Source of the DNA: Gammaproteobacteria bacterium
GTDB taxonomy: Bacteria; Pseudomonadota; Gammaproteobacteria; HK1
DNA: 17,424 bases
NCBI GenBank assembly: GCA_022822245.1
Contig: JAJECB010000202.1
Location: forward strand, 1-17,424
Direction of reading: 5' to 3'
Positions 1 to 8,568 of the stretch are shown in pieces (within the stretch, counting starts at the first letter, position 1; each line of letters begins with the position of its first letter). A program made the translations under genes and the position numbers. The notes beneath the pieces are model-generated. The model was given only the letters and a program-made list of their open reading frames with translations, did no database searches and was not told where the DNA came from.

Positions 1-354
1 CCCCTCTCCGTCCGGGATCGCCACGTCGTGGGGAAGGTTCCGATGGTCGGGCGACACGAAAGACATGCCTCCCGCGCGGAAGAAGCGGCCGACCACCACC
101 CGGTGGCCGCGCTCGATGACCTCGAGCACCACCCCTCGGTACCCGGGGCCCGGCCGGCCGCCGCCCCGCCGGGAGACCCGCACCTCGCAGGCGACCCGGT
201 CTCCGTGCATGAGGCCCCGCATTTCGCGGGCGGGGAGGAACAGGTCGTCGCCCCCGTCGTCGCGGGCGAGGAACCCGTACCCGTCGCGGTGGGCGATCAC
301 CCGCCCCTCGACCACATCACGCGGGTACACGGCCCTGCCTGCCGCCAGCCACAC
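1..354 (-). CDS. rnr: Ribonuclease R, N-terminal part (cut by window edge)
   Basis: RNase R is a processive 3'-5' exoribonuclease of the RNase II family that degrades structured RNA. The window holds only its N-terminal OB-fold/cold-shock region; the catalytic RNB and S1 domains would lie beyond position 1. Recognisable stretches are EGRVIAHRDGYGFLARDDGG, DDLFLPAREMRGLMHGDRVA and, after a basic linker, GRFFRAGGMSFVSPDHRN, which align with the N-terminal OB domains of E. coli RNase R (HRDGYGFL; GRYFTEAGVGFVVPD). No ATG precedes these. The frame is closed by TGA at 427-429, and the available starts are GTG at 354 and GTG at 330; 354 is given but is uncertain. Either start leaves no room for the roughly 75-residue helix-turn-helix domain that usually opens RNase R. 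The family assignment is secure; the start is not. Confidence 0.85.
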   Translation of the reverse strand, partial: MWLAAGRAVYPRDVVEGRVIAHRDGYGFLARDDGGDDLFLPAREMRGLMHGDRVACEVRVSRRGGGRPGPGYRGVVLEVIERGHRVVVGRFFRAGGMSFVSPDHRNLPHDVAIPDGEG

Positions 355-437
355 GAATCCCGGCCCCGCGCGGCCGGCGGGCCGGCCGCCGGCGCGCCGT
401 TTCGCCGGGAAATCGTGAATCGGGGCTCAATCGCTTC

Positions 438-466
438 TTGTCATTCGGAGGGCGCTGCCGTACATT
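438..466 (+). promoter_or_regulatory. Sigma70-type promoter of tRNA-Leu
   Basis: TTGTCA at 438-443 and TACATT at 461-466 are separated by exactly 17 bp. Transcription would start around 472-474, about ten bases before the mature tRNA. The segment after the -10 box is GC-only (GCCGCC), like the GC-rich discriminators of stringently controlled stable-RNA promoters. Box positions are read directly from the sequence; stringent control is inferred. Confidence 0.7.
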
Positions 467-482
467 GCCGCCCCTTCCGCGG

Positions 483-569
483 GCCGAGGTGGCGGAACTG
501 GTAGACGCGCTAGCTTCAGGTGCTAGTGGGGGCAACCCCGTGGAGGTTCAAATCCTCTCCTCGGCACCA
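483..569 (+). tRNA. tRNA-Leu (anticodon CAG), CCA encoded
   Basis: This is an 87-nt class II tRNA. The acceptor stem GCCGAGG (483-489) pairs perfectly with CCTCGGC (559-565), followed by discriminator A566 and an encoded CCA at 567-569. The anticodon stem CTAGC/GCTAG (510-514/522-526) encloses loop TTCAGGT, so the anticodon is CAG at 517-519, reading CUG leucine codons. A long variable arm, typical of tRNA-Leu, and the T-loop TTCAAAT follow. It is transcribed away from rnr and towards the 3' end of the glutathione transferase gene. Confidence 0.97.
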
Positions 570-612
570 TCCCGACCCGACCCGTTGGCGATCCGAGCGA
601 CCTGAGACCACC

Positions 613-651
613 GGCGCGCCGAGTGCGACGCGCCGCCCCTGTGCTCAGGGG
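613..651. terminator. Two adjacent GC hairpins between convergent tRNA-Leu and GST genes
   Basis: CCCCTG (636-641) pairs with CAGGGG (646-651) around a 4-nt loop and overlaps the GST stop codon. GGCGCG (613-618) pairs with CGCGCC (629-634) around a 10-nt loop. They lie where transcription from the tRNA and from the GST gene converge, so they could act as a bidirectional terminator. There is no T-tract on either side, so a terminator role is only a suggestion. Confidence 0.3.
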
Positions 652-1259
652 AGTTCCATGCCCCGCTGGACGGCCGGTCGCGCCATCAGGCTCTCGTACC
701 AGCGCTTCACGTTCGGGAAGTCGGCGAGGTCGACCTCCTGCCAGACGTGGCGGAACACCCACGGCAGGGTCGCGAAATCCGCGATCGAAAGCTCCCCCGC
801 GAGGTACTCGCGGCCGTCGAGACGCGCGTCGAGCACCCCGTAGAGGCGCCGGCACTCCGTGTAGTAGCGGTCAATGGCGTAGGGCACCTTCTCCTTCGCG
901 GCCCGCTTGAAATGGTGGACCTGGCCGAACATCGGCCCCACCCCGCCCATCTGGAACATGAGCCACTGGATCACCTCGTAGCGCGCGGCGGTCTCGCTCG
1001 GCATGAACCGCCCCGTCTTCTCCGCGAGATACATGAGGATCGCCCCCGACTCGATGACCGTGTAGGGCTCTCCCCCCGGCCCGTCCCGGTCGATGATCGC
1101 GGGGATCTTGCTGTTCGGGTTGATCGCGATGAACTCCGGGGTGAACTGGTCGTCGTTCCCGATGTCGATCGGGTGAAGCTCGTAGTCCAGATCGCATTCC
1201 TCGAGCATGACGGTGGCCTTGCGGCCATTCGAGGTCTTCCAGGTGTAGCAGTCGATCAC
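645..1259 (-). CDS. yfcG: YfcG-like glutathione S-transferase / disulfide-bond oxidoreductase
   Basis: This is a cytosolic glutathione S-transferase of 204 residues, close in length to E. coli YfcG (215). YfcG-type (Nu-class) enzymes bind glutathione and show glutathione-dependent disulfide reductase activity. An N-terminal thioredoxin-like domain occupies about residues 1-85 with the glutathione-site motifs NPNSKIPAI and ESGAILMYLAEKTG; Thr9 and Asn11 match the YfcG active-site residues (TSNG here, TPNG in YfcG). The all-helical C-terminal domain has GQVHHF and PYAIDRY, also seen in YfcG. The start is GTG at 1257-1259, because the protein then begins MIDCYTW like YfcG (MIDLYF); a modest GGAA lies upstream. 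It sits 72 bp downstream of the sensor-kinase gene on the same strand, so read-through from the Cpx-like operon is possible. It ends convergently with tRNA-Leu. Confidence 0.92.
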   Translation of the reverse strand: MIDCYTWKTSNGRKATVMLEECDLDYELHPIDIGNDDQFTPEFIAINPNSKIPAIIDRDGPGGEPYTVIESGAILMYLAEKTGRFMPSETAARYEVIQWLMFQMGGVGPMFGQVHHFKRAAKEKVPYAIDRYYTECRRLYGVLDARLDGREYLAGELSIADFATLPWVFRHVWQEVDLADFPNVKRWYESLMARPAVQRGMELP

Positions 1260-1331
1260 GGGCGCGTTCCGGGTTCGGGAAGCGCGGCACTCTACCCTAC
1301 GCCCCCCGCCGCCGCCACCGGCCGGCCGGGT

Positions 1332-2651
1332 TCACCCGAGGGGGAGGGTGACCTCGAAGGTGGTGCCGGCAGGATCGCTCTCGACGAGGCGCGCCCGGCC
1401 CCCGTGGTGCTCGGCGATGCGGCGGACGAGGACGAGCCCGAGCCCGACCCCGCGCCCACTTGCCGCCTCGATCCGGAAGAAGGGCTCGAATATCCGCTCG
1501 CGGAGGTGGTCCGGGATCGGCGGTCCCCCGTTCGTGACCCGGATCGCGGCCTCGGGCGCGGCCTCCCCGTCCTCCGCCGCCGCGCGGCGCTCGACCTCGA
1601 TGGAGATGGGTGAGCCCTCACCGTGGCGGCGCGCGTTCTCGAGGAGGTTGCGGCAAAGCCGCCGGAACAGGCGCTCGACCACCGTCACGGTGACCGGCTC
1701 TCCGCGGACCTCCGCCCCCACCCGGGCGGCCTCCTCGGCGAGGAGGGCGAGGGCGTCCACCGGCTCCGCATCGCCGAGCGACTCCGGGGCGTCGAGCCGC
1801 GCGGCGGTGAGAAGCTCCTCGATGAGCTCGTCGAGCTCCGCGATGTCGCGCTCGATGCCCGCGCGCCGCTCCGGACTGCCCTCCAGGAGCTCGATCGCCA
1901 TCCGGATGCGGGTGAGCGGGGTGCGGAGCTCGTGCGACGCCCCGGCGAGGATGTGTCGCTGCGCCTCGACCAGGCGTTCGATCCGGTCCGCGGCCCGGTT
2001 GAAGCTCTCGGCGAGGCGGGCGACCTCGTCCCGGCCCTCCACCTCGACCCGCGCGGAGAGCGATCCTGCCCCGAGCTCGTCCACCCGCGCCTGCAGCCGC
2101 TCGATCCGCCGCGTGAGCCCGCGGGCGAGCGGCCACACCCCGATCGCGATGGCCGCCGCAAGGAGGACCAGCGGCCCCACCCAGAGCGGCAACCAATGGG
2201 GGAACCAACCGGGCAGCCAGCCGCTCCACTGCGGGGCGAACCTTCTGCGGGCGGCGATCCAGCGTCCATCCTCGAGACGGATGACGATCGGACGGTGGTG
2301 GCCCCGAGCGTGGTGCGAATACGTCGATTCCCCCCGGCGCCACCTCCGGGGCGGGGGCACGGGCGGGCCAGCCGCGGCCACCACCGTTCGGGACGCGTCG
2401 TACAGGGTGAGGTCCATGCGGAACCGCTCCGCGAGTGCCTCCAGGGCGGCACGGGTCGCACCGGCATCCTCGCCCGGGGGAGGAACGGCGCGGGTCAGGA
2501 GATACACGAACCCGGAGCGAAGTCCGGGTCGCTCGCTGAAGTCGTCGTCGAAGACCGCCCGGCCGATCCAGGCCGCCGCCCCCGCGAGCACCGCGAAGGC
2601 GACGAGGACCGCGACGAACCCGAGATAGACGCGAAGGTAGAGTCGCTTCAC
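1332..2651 (-). CDS. CpxA/RstB-like membrane sensor histidine kinase
   Basis: This is the sensor kinase partner of the adjacent response regulator, 439 residues. A first membrane helix spans about residues 8-28. A periplasmic domain (about 30-155) contains a His cluster (HHARGHH, 113-119) and a Trp-rich run just before the second membrane helix (about 157-175). A HAMP linker follows (about 176-230), then the HisKA domain with phospho-acceptor His240 in ASHELRTPLTR. The HATPase domain has N-box LCRNLLENARRHG (332-344), F-box IFEPFF (387-392) and G2 box GRGVGLGL (399-406). The usual D-x-G-x-G of the G1 box reads NGGPP (374-378). The GTG start at 2649-2651 overlaps the regulator's TGA (GTGA), which implies translational coupling. 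The HisKA region resembles E. coli RstB as much as CpxA, so no symbol is given. Signal and targets are inferred, not seen. Confidence 0.93.
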   Translation of the reverse strand: MKRLYLRVYLGFVAVLVAFAVLAGAAAWIGRAVFDDDFSERPGLRSGFVYLLTRAVPPPGEDAGATRAALEALAERFRMDLTLYDASRTVVAAAGPPVPPPRRWRRGESTYSHHARGHHRPIVIRLEDGRWIAARRRFAPQWSGWLPGWFPHWLPLWVGPLVLLAAAIAIGVWPLARGLTRRIERLQARVDELGAGSLSARVEVEGRDEVARLAESFNRAADRIERLVEAQRHILAGASHELRTPLTRIRMAIELLEGSPERRAGIERDIAELDELIEELLTAARLDAPESLGDAEPVDALALLAEEAARVGAEVRGEPVTVTVVERLFRRLCRNLLENARRHGEGSPISIEVERRAAAEDGEAAPEAAIRVTNGGPPIPDHLRERIFEPFFRIEAASGRGVGLGLVLVRRIAEHHGGRARLVESDPAGTTFEVTLPLG

Positions 2652-3421
2652 GGTTCGCCGCCGCCCGAATCACTCCCTCCGGCTCCGCCGCCGCCGGCTC
2701 CGGCCCCGCCTCCCGCGGAAGGCGAGCGCGAGAAGACGTACCCCACCCCGCGCAGGGTCAGGATCCGGCGCGGGCGCCGCGGATCGTCCTCGATGGCCTG
2801 CCGGATCCGCGAGACGTGCACGTCGATGCTCCGGTCGAAGGCCTCGAGGTCCTCGCCGCGCACGAGCTGCATCAGCGCGTCGCGGGTCAGCACCTGACCG
2901 GCCCGGGTCGCAAGCGCCCAGAGCAGCTCGAACTGGTGGCTCGTGATGGGCCGCTCCTCGCCTCCGAGCCGCACCACCCGGGCGACCCGATCGATCTCGA
3001 GCGCTCCGAATCGAAGCGTCTCCGCGCGCGCCCCCGGCCCTTGGCGGCGGCGGAGGATCGCGCGAAGCCGGGCGAGCAGCTCACGCGGGTTGAAGGGCTT
3101 CGGCAGGTAGTCGTCCGCGCCGATCTCGAGGCCCACGATTCGGTCGGAGGGGTCTCCCCGCGCGGTAAGCATCAGGATCGGCACGTCGGACTCGGCCCGG
3201 AGGCGCCGGCAGAGATCGAGGCCGTCGCCGTCGGGGAGCATCACGTCGAGGACGATCGCGTCGAAGGACTCACGCCGGGCGGCGCCATATCCCTCCGATA
3301 CCGTCTCGCGCGCGCTCACCATGTAGCCCGCGCGGTCAAGGTACTCGGCCAGCATCTCGCCGAGGGCCCGGTCGTCGTCGACGACGAGGATGCGCCTGCG
3401 TTCGGCGGCGCCCGCGCTCAT
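2648..3421 (-). CDS. cpxR: CpxR-type response regulator (receiver plus winged helix)
   Basis: This is an OmpR/PhoB-family transcription factor of 257 residues. The receiver domain has acidic pocket Asp15-Asp16, phospho-acceptor Asp59 (IVLDVMLP), Thr86 (MLTARG) and Lys108 (LPKPFN). A run matching E. coli CpxR closely is LGLELGADDYLPKPFN-like, here VGLEIGADDYLPKPFNPREL. The winged-helix domain (about 134-231) contains TSHQFELLWAL, AFDRSIDVHVSRIR (CpxR: PFDRAIDMHISNLR) and TLRGVGYVFS. A 26-residue Gly/Ser-rich tail (232-257) is unusual for the family. ATG at 3419-3421 was chosen because it places the receiver normally; a TTG 33 codons upstream would add an unrelated basic leader. The gene is downstream of the Spy/CpxP-like gene across a 231-bp gap in which I see no GTAAA repeat or convincing promoter, and it overlaps the kinase gene by 4 bp. 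Confidence 0.92.
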   Translation of the reverse strand: MSAGAAERRRILVVDDDRALGEMLAEYLDRAGYMVSARETVSEGYGAARRESFDAIVLDVMLPDGDGLDLCRRLRAESDVPILMLTARGDPSDRIVGLEIGADDYLPKPFNPRELLARLRAILRRRQGPGARAETLRFGALEIDRVARVVRLGGEERPITSHQFELLWALATRAGQVLTRDALMQLVRGEDLEAFDRSIDVHVSRIRQAIEDDPRRPRRILTLRGVGYVFSRSPSAGGGAGAGGGGAGGSDSGGGEP

Positions 3422-3652
3422 GCGGCCGCCCGGGCCCGACGAACCCCGGACCGGAGCCCGTTCGAGGTGTGTGCGACGCGACCCCTCACCGGGTCCGCCG
3501 ACGGACTTCCCGGCCGGCAACGGGGGGGATGGTTCATCTCTGCGGCCCCGGGAGAAGCTGGCGGTGACGGCGACGGGCGGCTCCGGTTCCCGCGCCGTTA
3601 CCGAATCGGGCCCGGCCCGGCGCCCGGGACCGGACGCCGGACTCGGCCCGGA

Positions 3653-4237
3653 TCAGCCTTCGTCCGACCCGCGCCGCCGCTCGCCCCGCCGGTCCCGATG
3701 CCGGGAGATCATCGAGACGAGCTCGGCGCGCTGCTCCGCGGTCAGGACCGACCCGGCTTCGACGACCGCCTCGAGGGCTCGGCGGCTCTTGCTATCCACG
3801 AGCGCCACGTGCCGCGCCCGGAGGGCCTCCAGCGCCGCGGCATCGAGCTCGGGCCGCTCGAGCTCGGTCAGCCACTCGCGGCGCAGGGCGCGATGCTCGC
3901 CGACCGCACCCGAGAGGTCGTCGAACGCCTCGCCGACGATGGTACGGACCGCCTCTCGCTGCTCGTCGGTGGCATCCACCCGGTCGAGCCAGAAGAGGGC
4001 GTGGTCCTCCATGTGCCCCTTCCACCTTTCGGGGCCCCCGTGGTGCCCCATCGGGCCTCCCCAGCGGCCCCAGTGGCTCCACGCGTCGGTCGCCGTCATC
4101 ACCGCGCCGCCGCCGAGCGCGCCGACCGCGAACACCGCGGCGAGCAGGGCGGCCGTGCGCGCCCTCCGGCGCGGCCTTGGGCTCCCCCTTCCGTTCCCGT
4201 CGTTCCCGCTCCCGTTGCCGTTTCCTTCGCTGCTCAT
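3653..4237 (-). CDS. Spy/CpxP-like periplasmic protein, membrane-anchored
   Basis: This is a 194-residue protein of the Spy/CpxP (LTxxQ, heavy-metal resistance) family. Family members are periplasmic helical proteins that chaperone or scaffold misfolded proteins, dampen the Cpx kinase or bind metals. A Gly/Asn/Ser-rich cytosolic leader (1-20) and an Arg-rich patch (21-27) precede one membrane helix (about 28-49). No clear signal-peptidase site is visible, so it is probably anchored rather than released. Next comes a His/Trp/Gly/Met-rich segment (53-79, including GPMGHHGG). The helical core then has VDATDEQREAVRTIV (an LTxxQ-like first repeat) and LTAEQRAEL (165-173), the second repeat. ATG at 4235-4237 has GGGGAGAG a few bases upstream. 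A CpxR box lies about 70-90 bp upstream, so direct control by the neighbouring regulator is likely. Family assignment is good; the exact activity is unknown. Confidence 0.85.
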   Translation of the reverse strand: MSSEGNGNGSGNDGNGRGSPRPRRRARTAALLAAVFAVGALGGGAVMTATDAWSHWGRWGGPMGHHGGPERWKGHMEDHALFWLDRVDATDEQREAVRTIVGEAFDDLSGAVGEHRALRREWLTELERPELDAAALEALRARHVALVDSKSRRALEAVVEAGSVLTAEQRAELVSMISRHRDRRGERRRGSDEG

Positions 4238-4308
4238 CGAACTCTCCCCTCGTCGGTGTGGCAGGAGCCCGCATGGTGGGCCCGCCGCCTTGCTCGAATT
4301 CTTCGCGA

Positions 4309-4328
4309 ACGTAAAGTCACGTAAAGTC
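4309..4328 (-). promoter_or_regulatory. CpxR operator: tandem GTAAA-N5-GTAAA
   Basis: The plus strand carries an exact tandem duplication of ACGTAAAGTC (4309-4318 and 4319-4328). It gives GTAAA at 4311-4315 and 4321-4325 with a 5-bp spacer, which is the consensus of the E. coli CpxR box. It lies upstream of the Spy/CpxP-like gene (start 4237) in a module that encodes a CpxR-type regulator, so it is oriented to control that gene. It overlaps the last codons and stop of the PGPGW gene. I could not identify convincing -35/-10 boxes between the operator and the gene. Confidence 0.8.
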
Positions 4329-4757
4329 GAAGGGCGGCCGGCCGGCCCGTCGCCGCAGCCAGTTCATGGCATCGCGCACGACGTGGCTCGCGAGCAACCG
4401 GCGTTCGAACCGCCGCTTGCCCGGGAAGTCGATGAGCACGAGGCCGGCGAGGATCGACAGCAGTCCCTGCCCGGGAAGGACCAGCATGGCGATCCCGGCA
4501 AGCACGAAAATCCATCCGAGCACGTTGCGCACGACGAGCACCGCGCCGCTCGTGAGCAGCGAGACGACGCCCGCGTTCGGGATTGCGGTCGGAGCAAGCC
4601 TGGTCCTCGAATAGTGGTCGGGGGGCAACTGGACCAGGATCACCGTCACCAGCACTCCGGACAGCACGAGGCTTCCGAGCGAGCCCGCGGCGACCGCCCA
4701 GACCACCCAGCGGTGCCCCTCGCTCCAGGCCCAGGCGGCGCCGAGGAGCTCAAGCAT
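4317..4757 (-). CDS. PGPGW-family putative transmembrane protein
   Basis: This is a small inner-membrane protein of 146 residues with no known biochemical function. Hydrophobic helices are at about residues 17-42, 62-78 and 80-108, the last containing the family's conserved turn (here [16 protein letters not shown]). Conserved basic and aromatic residues follow ([12 protein letters not shown]). The C-terminus (about 112-146) is Arg-rich and probably cytosolic. The match is to the PGPGW family (putative transmembrane protein). ATG at 4755-4757 has GAGG about eight bases upstream. It is divergent from argF and 79 bp upstream of the Spy-like gene. Its TGA stop falls inside the CpxR operator, so the last codons (FDFT) are written in operator sequence. 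A link to the Cpx-like module is suggested only by position. Confidence 0.8.
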   Translation of the reverse strand: MLELLGAAWAWSEGHRWVVWAVAAGSLGSLVLSGVLVTVILVQLPPDHYSRTRLAPTAIPNAGVVSLLTSGAVLVVRNVLGWIFVLAGIAMLVLPGQGLLSILAGLVLIDFPGKRRFERRLLASHVVRDAMNWLRRRAGRPPFDFT

Positions 4758-4779
4758 CGTACCGGCCTCGCCCCCGCCC

Positions 4780-4808
4780 TTGGTGACGCCCGGAAACTGT
4801 GCTAAACA
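4780..4808 (+). promoter_or_regulatory. Candidate argF promoter
   Basis: TTGGTG (4780-4785) and TAAACA (4803-4808) are spaced by 17 bp and sit about 30 bp before the argF start, in the 82-bp divergent gap between the PGPGW gene and argF. Each box matches the sigma70 consensus at only about half its positions. No arginine-repressor box is evident. Confidence 0.35.
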
Positions 4809-4839
4809 TCGCGCGCCTCAAGGACCATCCGCTTCTTCC

Positions 4840-5844
4840 ATGCCTGTAAACCTCAAGGATCGCAGCCTCCTTCGCATCGGCGACCTCTCGCCCGCGGAGA
4901 TCACCCACGTCCTCGATCTCGCCGGCCGGCTCAAGCGCGAGAAGCGCGAGCGTACCGAGTGCCGGCGCCTCGAGGGGCGCAACATTGCGCTCATCTTCGA
5001 GAAGAGCTCGACCCGCACGCGCTGCGCGTTCGAGGTTGCGGCGGCGGACCAGGGGGCCCGCACCACCCTCATCGACGGCTCGGGGTCGCACCTCGGCGCG
5101 AAGGAGTCCATGCGCGACACCGCCCGGGTGCTCGGGCGGCTCTACGACGGGATCGAGTACCGGGGACACGGGCAGCGGGTGATCGAGGAGCTTGCCCGTC
5201 ACTCCGGGGTACCGGTGTGGAACGGCCTCACCGACGAGTACCATCCGACCCAGGCCCTCGCCGACCTCATGACCATGCGCGAGCACCACGCGGGAAGCCT
5301 CGCGGACGTCCGGCTCGCCTTCCTCGGCGACGCGGCGAACAACACCGCGACCTCGCTCATGATGGCGGCGGCCAAGATGGGGGTCGATGCACGCTTCGCG
5401 GCCCCGCGCGCGTGCTGGCCGGACGCGGCCGACCGGGCGGAGGCGGAGGTGGCGGCCGCCGCGGCGGGCGGCCGGATCGCGGTCGGGGAGAGCATCGCGG
5501 ACGCGATCGCCGGATGCGACTTCGTCTACACCGACGTCTGGGTTTCGCTCGGAGAGCCGGAGGAGGTATGGGCGGAGCGGATCGAGCGGCTGCGGCCCTA
5601 CCAGGTCAACGGGCGGGTCATGGCGGCGACCGGAAACCCGGAGGCAAGATTTCTCCACTGCCTGCCCGCCTTTCACGATCTCGAGACCGAGGTCGGACGC
5701 GACATCCACGAACGGTTCGGCCTTGACGCGATGGAGGTGACGGACGAGGTCTTCGACTCCGAGTCGTCGATCGTGTTCGACCAGGCGGAGAACCGCATGC
5801 ACACCATCAAGGCCCTGATGGTCGCGACCCTGACCGGGGAGTAG
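4840..5844 (+). CDS. argF: Ornithine carbamoyltransferase
   Basis: This enzyme transfers the carbamoyl group from carbamoyl phosphate to ornithine to make citrulline in arginine biosynthesis; it is a cytosolic trimer. The protein has 334 residues, the same length as E. coli ArgF/ArgI, and belongs to that subtype. Carbamoyl-phosphate-binding motif STRTR is at residues 57-61, HPTQ at 135-138 and the ornithine-binding HCLP at 273-276. The second-domain stretch [13 protein letters not shown] and C-terminal [13 protein letters not shown] are also typical. The start is ATG at 4840 ([11 protein letters not shown]); an in-frame TTG 60 bp upstream would add a leader unlike family members. It stands alone on the plus strand between two minus-strand groups and converges on purA with a 26-bp gap. 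A catabolic role (ArcB) cannot be excluded, but no arc genes are adjacent. Confidence 0.96.
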   Translation: MPVNLKDRSLLRIGDLSPAEITHVLDLAGRLKREKRERTECRRLEGRNIALIFEKSSTRTRCAFEVAAADQGARTTLIDGSGSHLGAKESMRDTARVLGRLYDGIEYRGHGQRVIEELARHSGVPVWNGLTDEYHPTQALADLMTMREHHAGSLADVRLAFLGDAANNTATSLMMAAAKMGVDARFAAPRACWPDAADRAEAEVAAAAAGGRIAVGESIADAIAGCDFVYTDVWVSLGEPEEVWAERIERLRPYQVNGRVMAATGNPEARFLHCLPAFHDLETEVGRDIHERFGLDAMEVTDEVFDSESSIVFDQAENRMHTIKALMVATLTGE

Positions 5845-5870
5845 CTCGACCACGAAGCGGCGCCGCGGGC

Positions 5871-8379
<2,509 letters not shown>

Positions 8380-8382
8380 CGA

Positions 8383-8568
8383 TCAGCGGCCGAGATAGAG
8401 GAGAACGACCCCGGCCACCATGCTCGCGAGGCCCGCGACCCGCAGGGCGTTGTCGCCGAGCTCGTTCAGTCGGGCGAGCAATCGGCGGACCGAAGACGGA
8501 CTGAGAAAGGGCATGATGCCTTCCAGGACGAGCAGGAGCGCGACCGCGTCGAGCAGATTGCCCCACAT
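8383..8568 (-). CDS. DUF2065 small inner-membrane protein (YjeT-like)
   Basis: This is a 61-residue membrane protein with two predicted helices, at about residues 3-20 and 42-58, joined by a basic and polar loop. LLLVLEGIMPFL (E. coli YjeT: LVLVLEGLGPML), NELGDNALRVAGL and GVVLLYL match the DUF2065 family, which typically sits between hflC and hisZ or purA as here. The function is unknown. ATG at 8566-8568 gives the family N-terminus; the in-frame extension upstream is Arg-rich and unlike the family. It is 185 bp downstream of hflC, where I see only GC-rich sequence with one imperfect hairpin (8645-8666) and no T-tract, and 3 bp upstream of hisZ. Confidence 0.88.
   Translation of the reverse strand: MWGNLLDAVALLLVLEGIMPFLSPSSVRRLLARLNELGDNALRVAGLASMVAGVVLLYLGR

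Noticed and set aside
28..535. Open frames on both strands across rnr and tRNA-Leu (28-504 plus, 317-535 minus)
   Set aside because: They overlap the tRNA gene or run antisense to the RNase R frame, and their translations are Arg/Pro-rich with no recognisable domain.
483..569. tRNA-Leu as an integration site for a mobile element
   Set aside because: I saw no second copy of the tRNA 3' end, no integrase, and only chromosomal-type genes next to it.
3422..3520. Longer response regulator from TTG at 3520
   Set aside because: The extra 33 residues are unlike any receiver N-terminus, and the ATG at 3421 places the first beta-strand (RILVVDDD) normally.
3422..3652. Second CpxR box or promoter ahead of the response-regulator gene
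   Set aside because: No GTAAA or TTTAC word and no reasonable -35/-10 pair is present in the 231-bp gap.
4191..4225. Short CGTTCCCG-like repeats at the start of the Spy-like gene
   Set aside because: They encode the Gly/Asn/Ser-rich leader of the protein and are irregular; simple low-complexity coding sequence explains them.
2816..4324. A 502-codon open frame on the plus strand opposite the regulator and Spy-like genes
   Set aside because: It lies antisense to genes with clear family matches, its translation resembles no protein family, and long antiphase frames are expected at this GC content. The same applies to plus-strand frames at 747-1613, 1623-2897, 6375-7430, 6841-8298, 11541-12563, 13917-15584 and 15533-16939.
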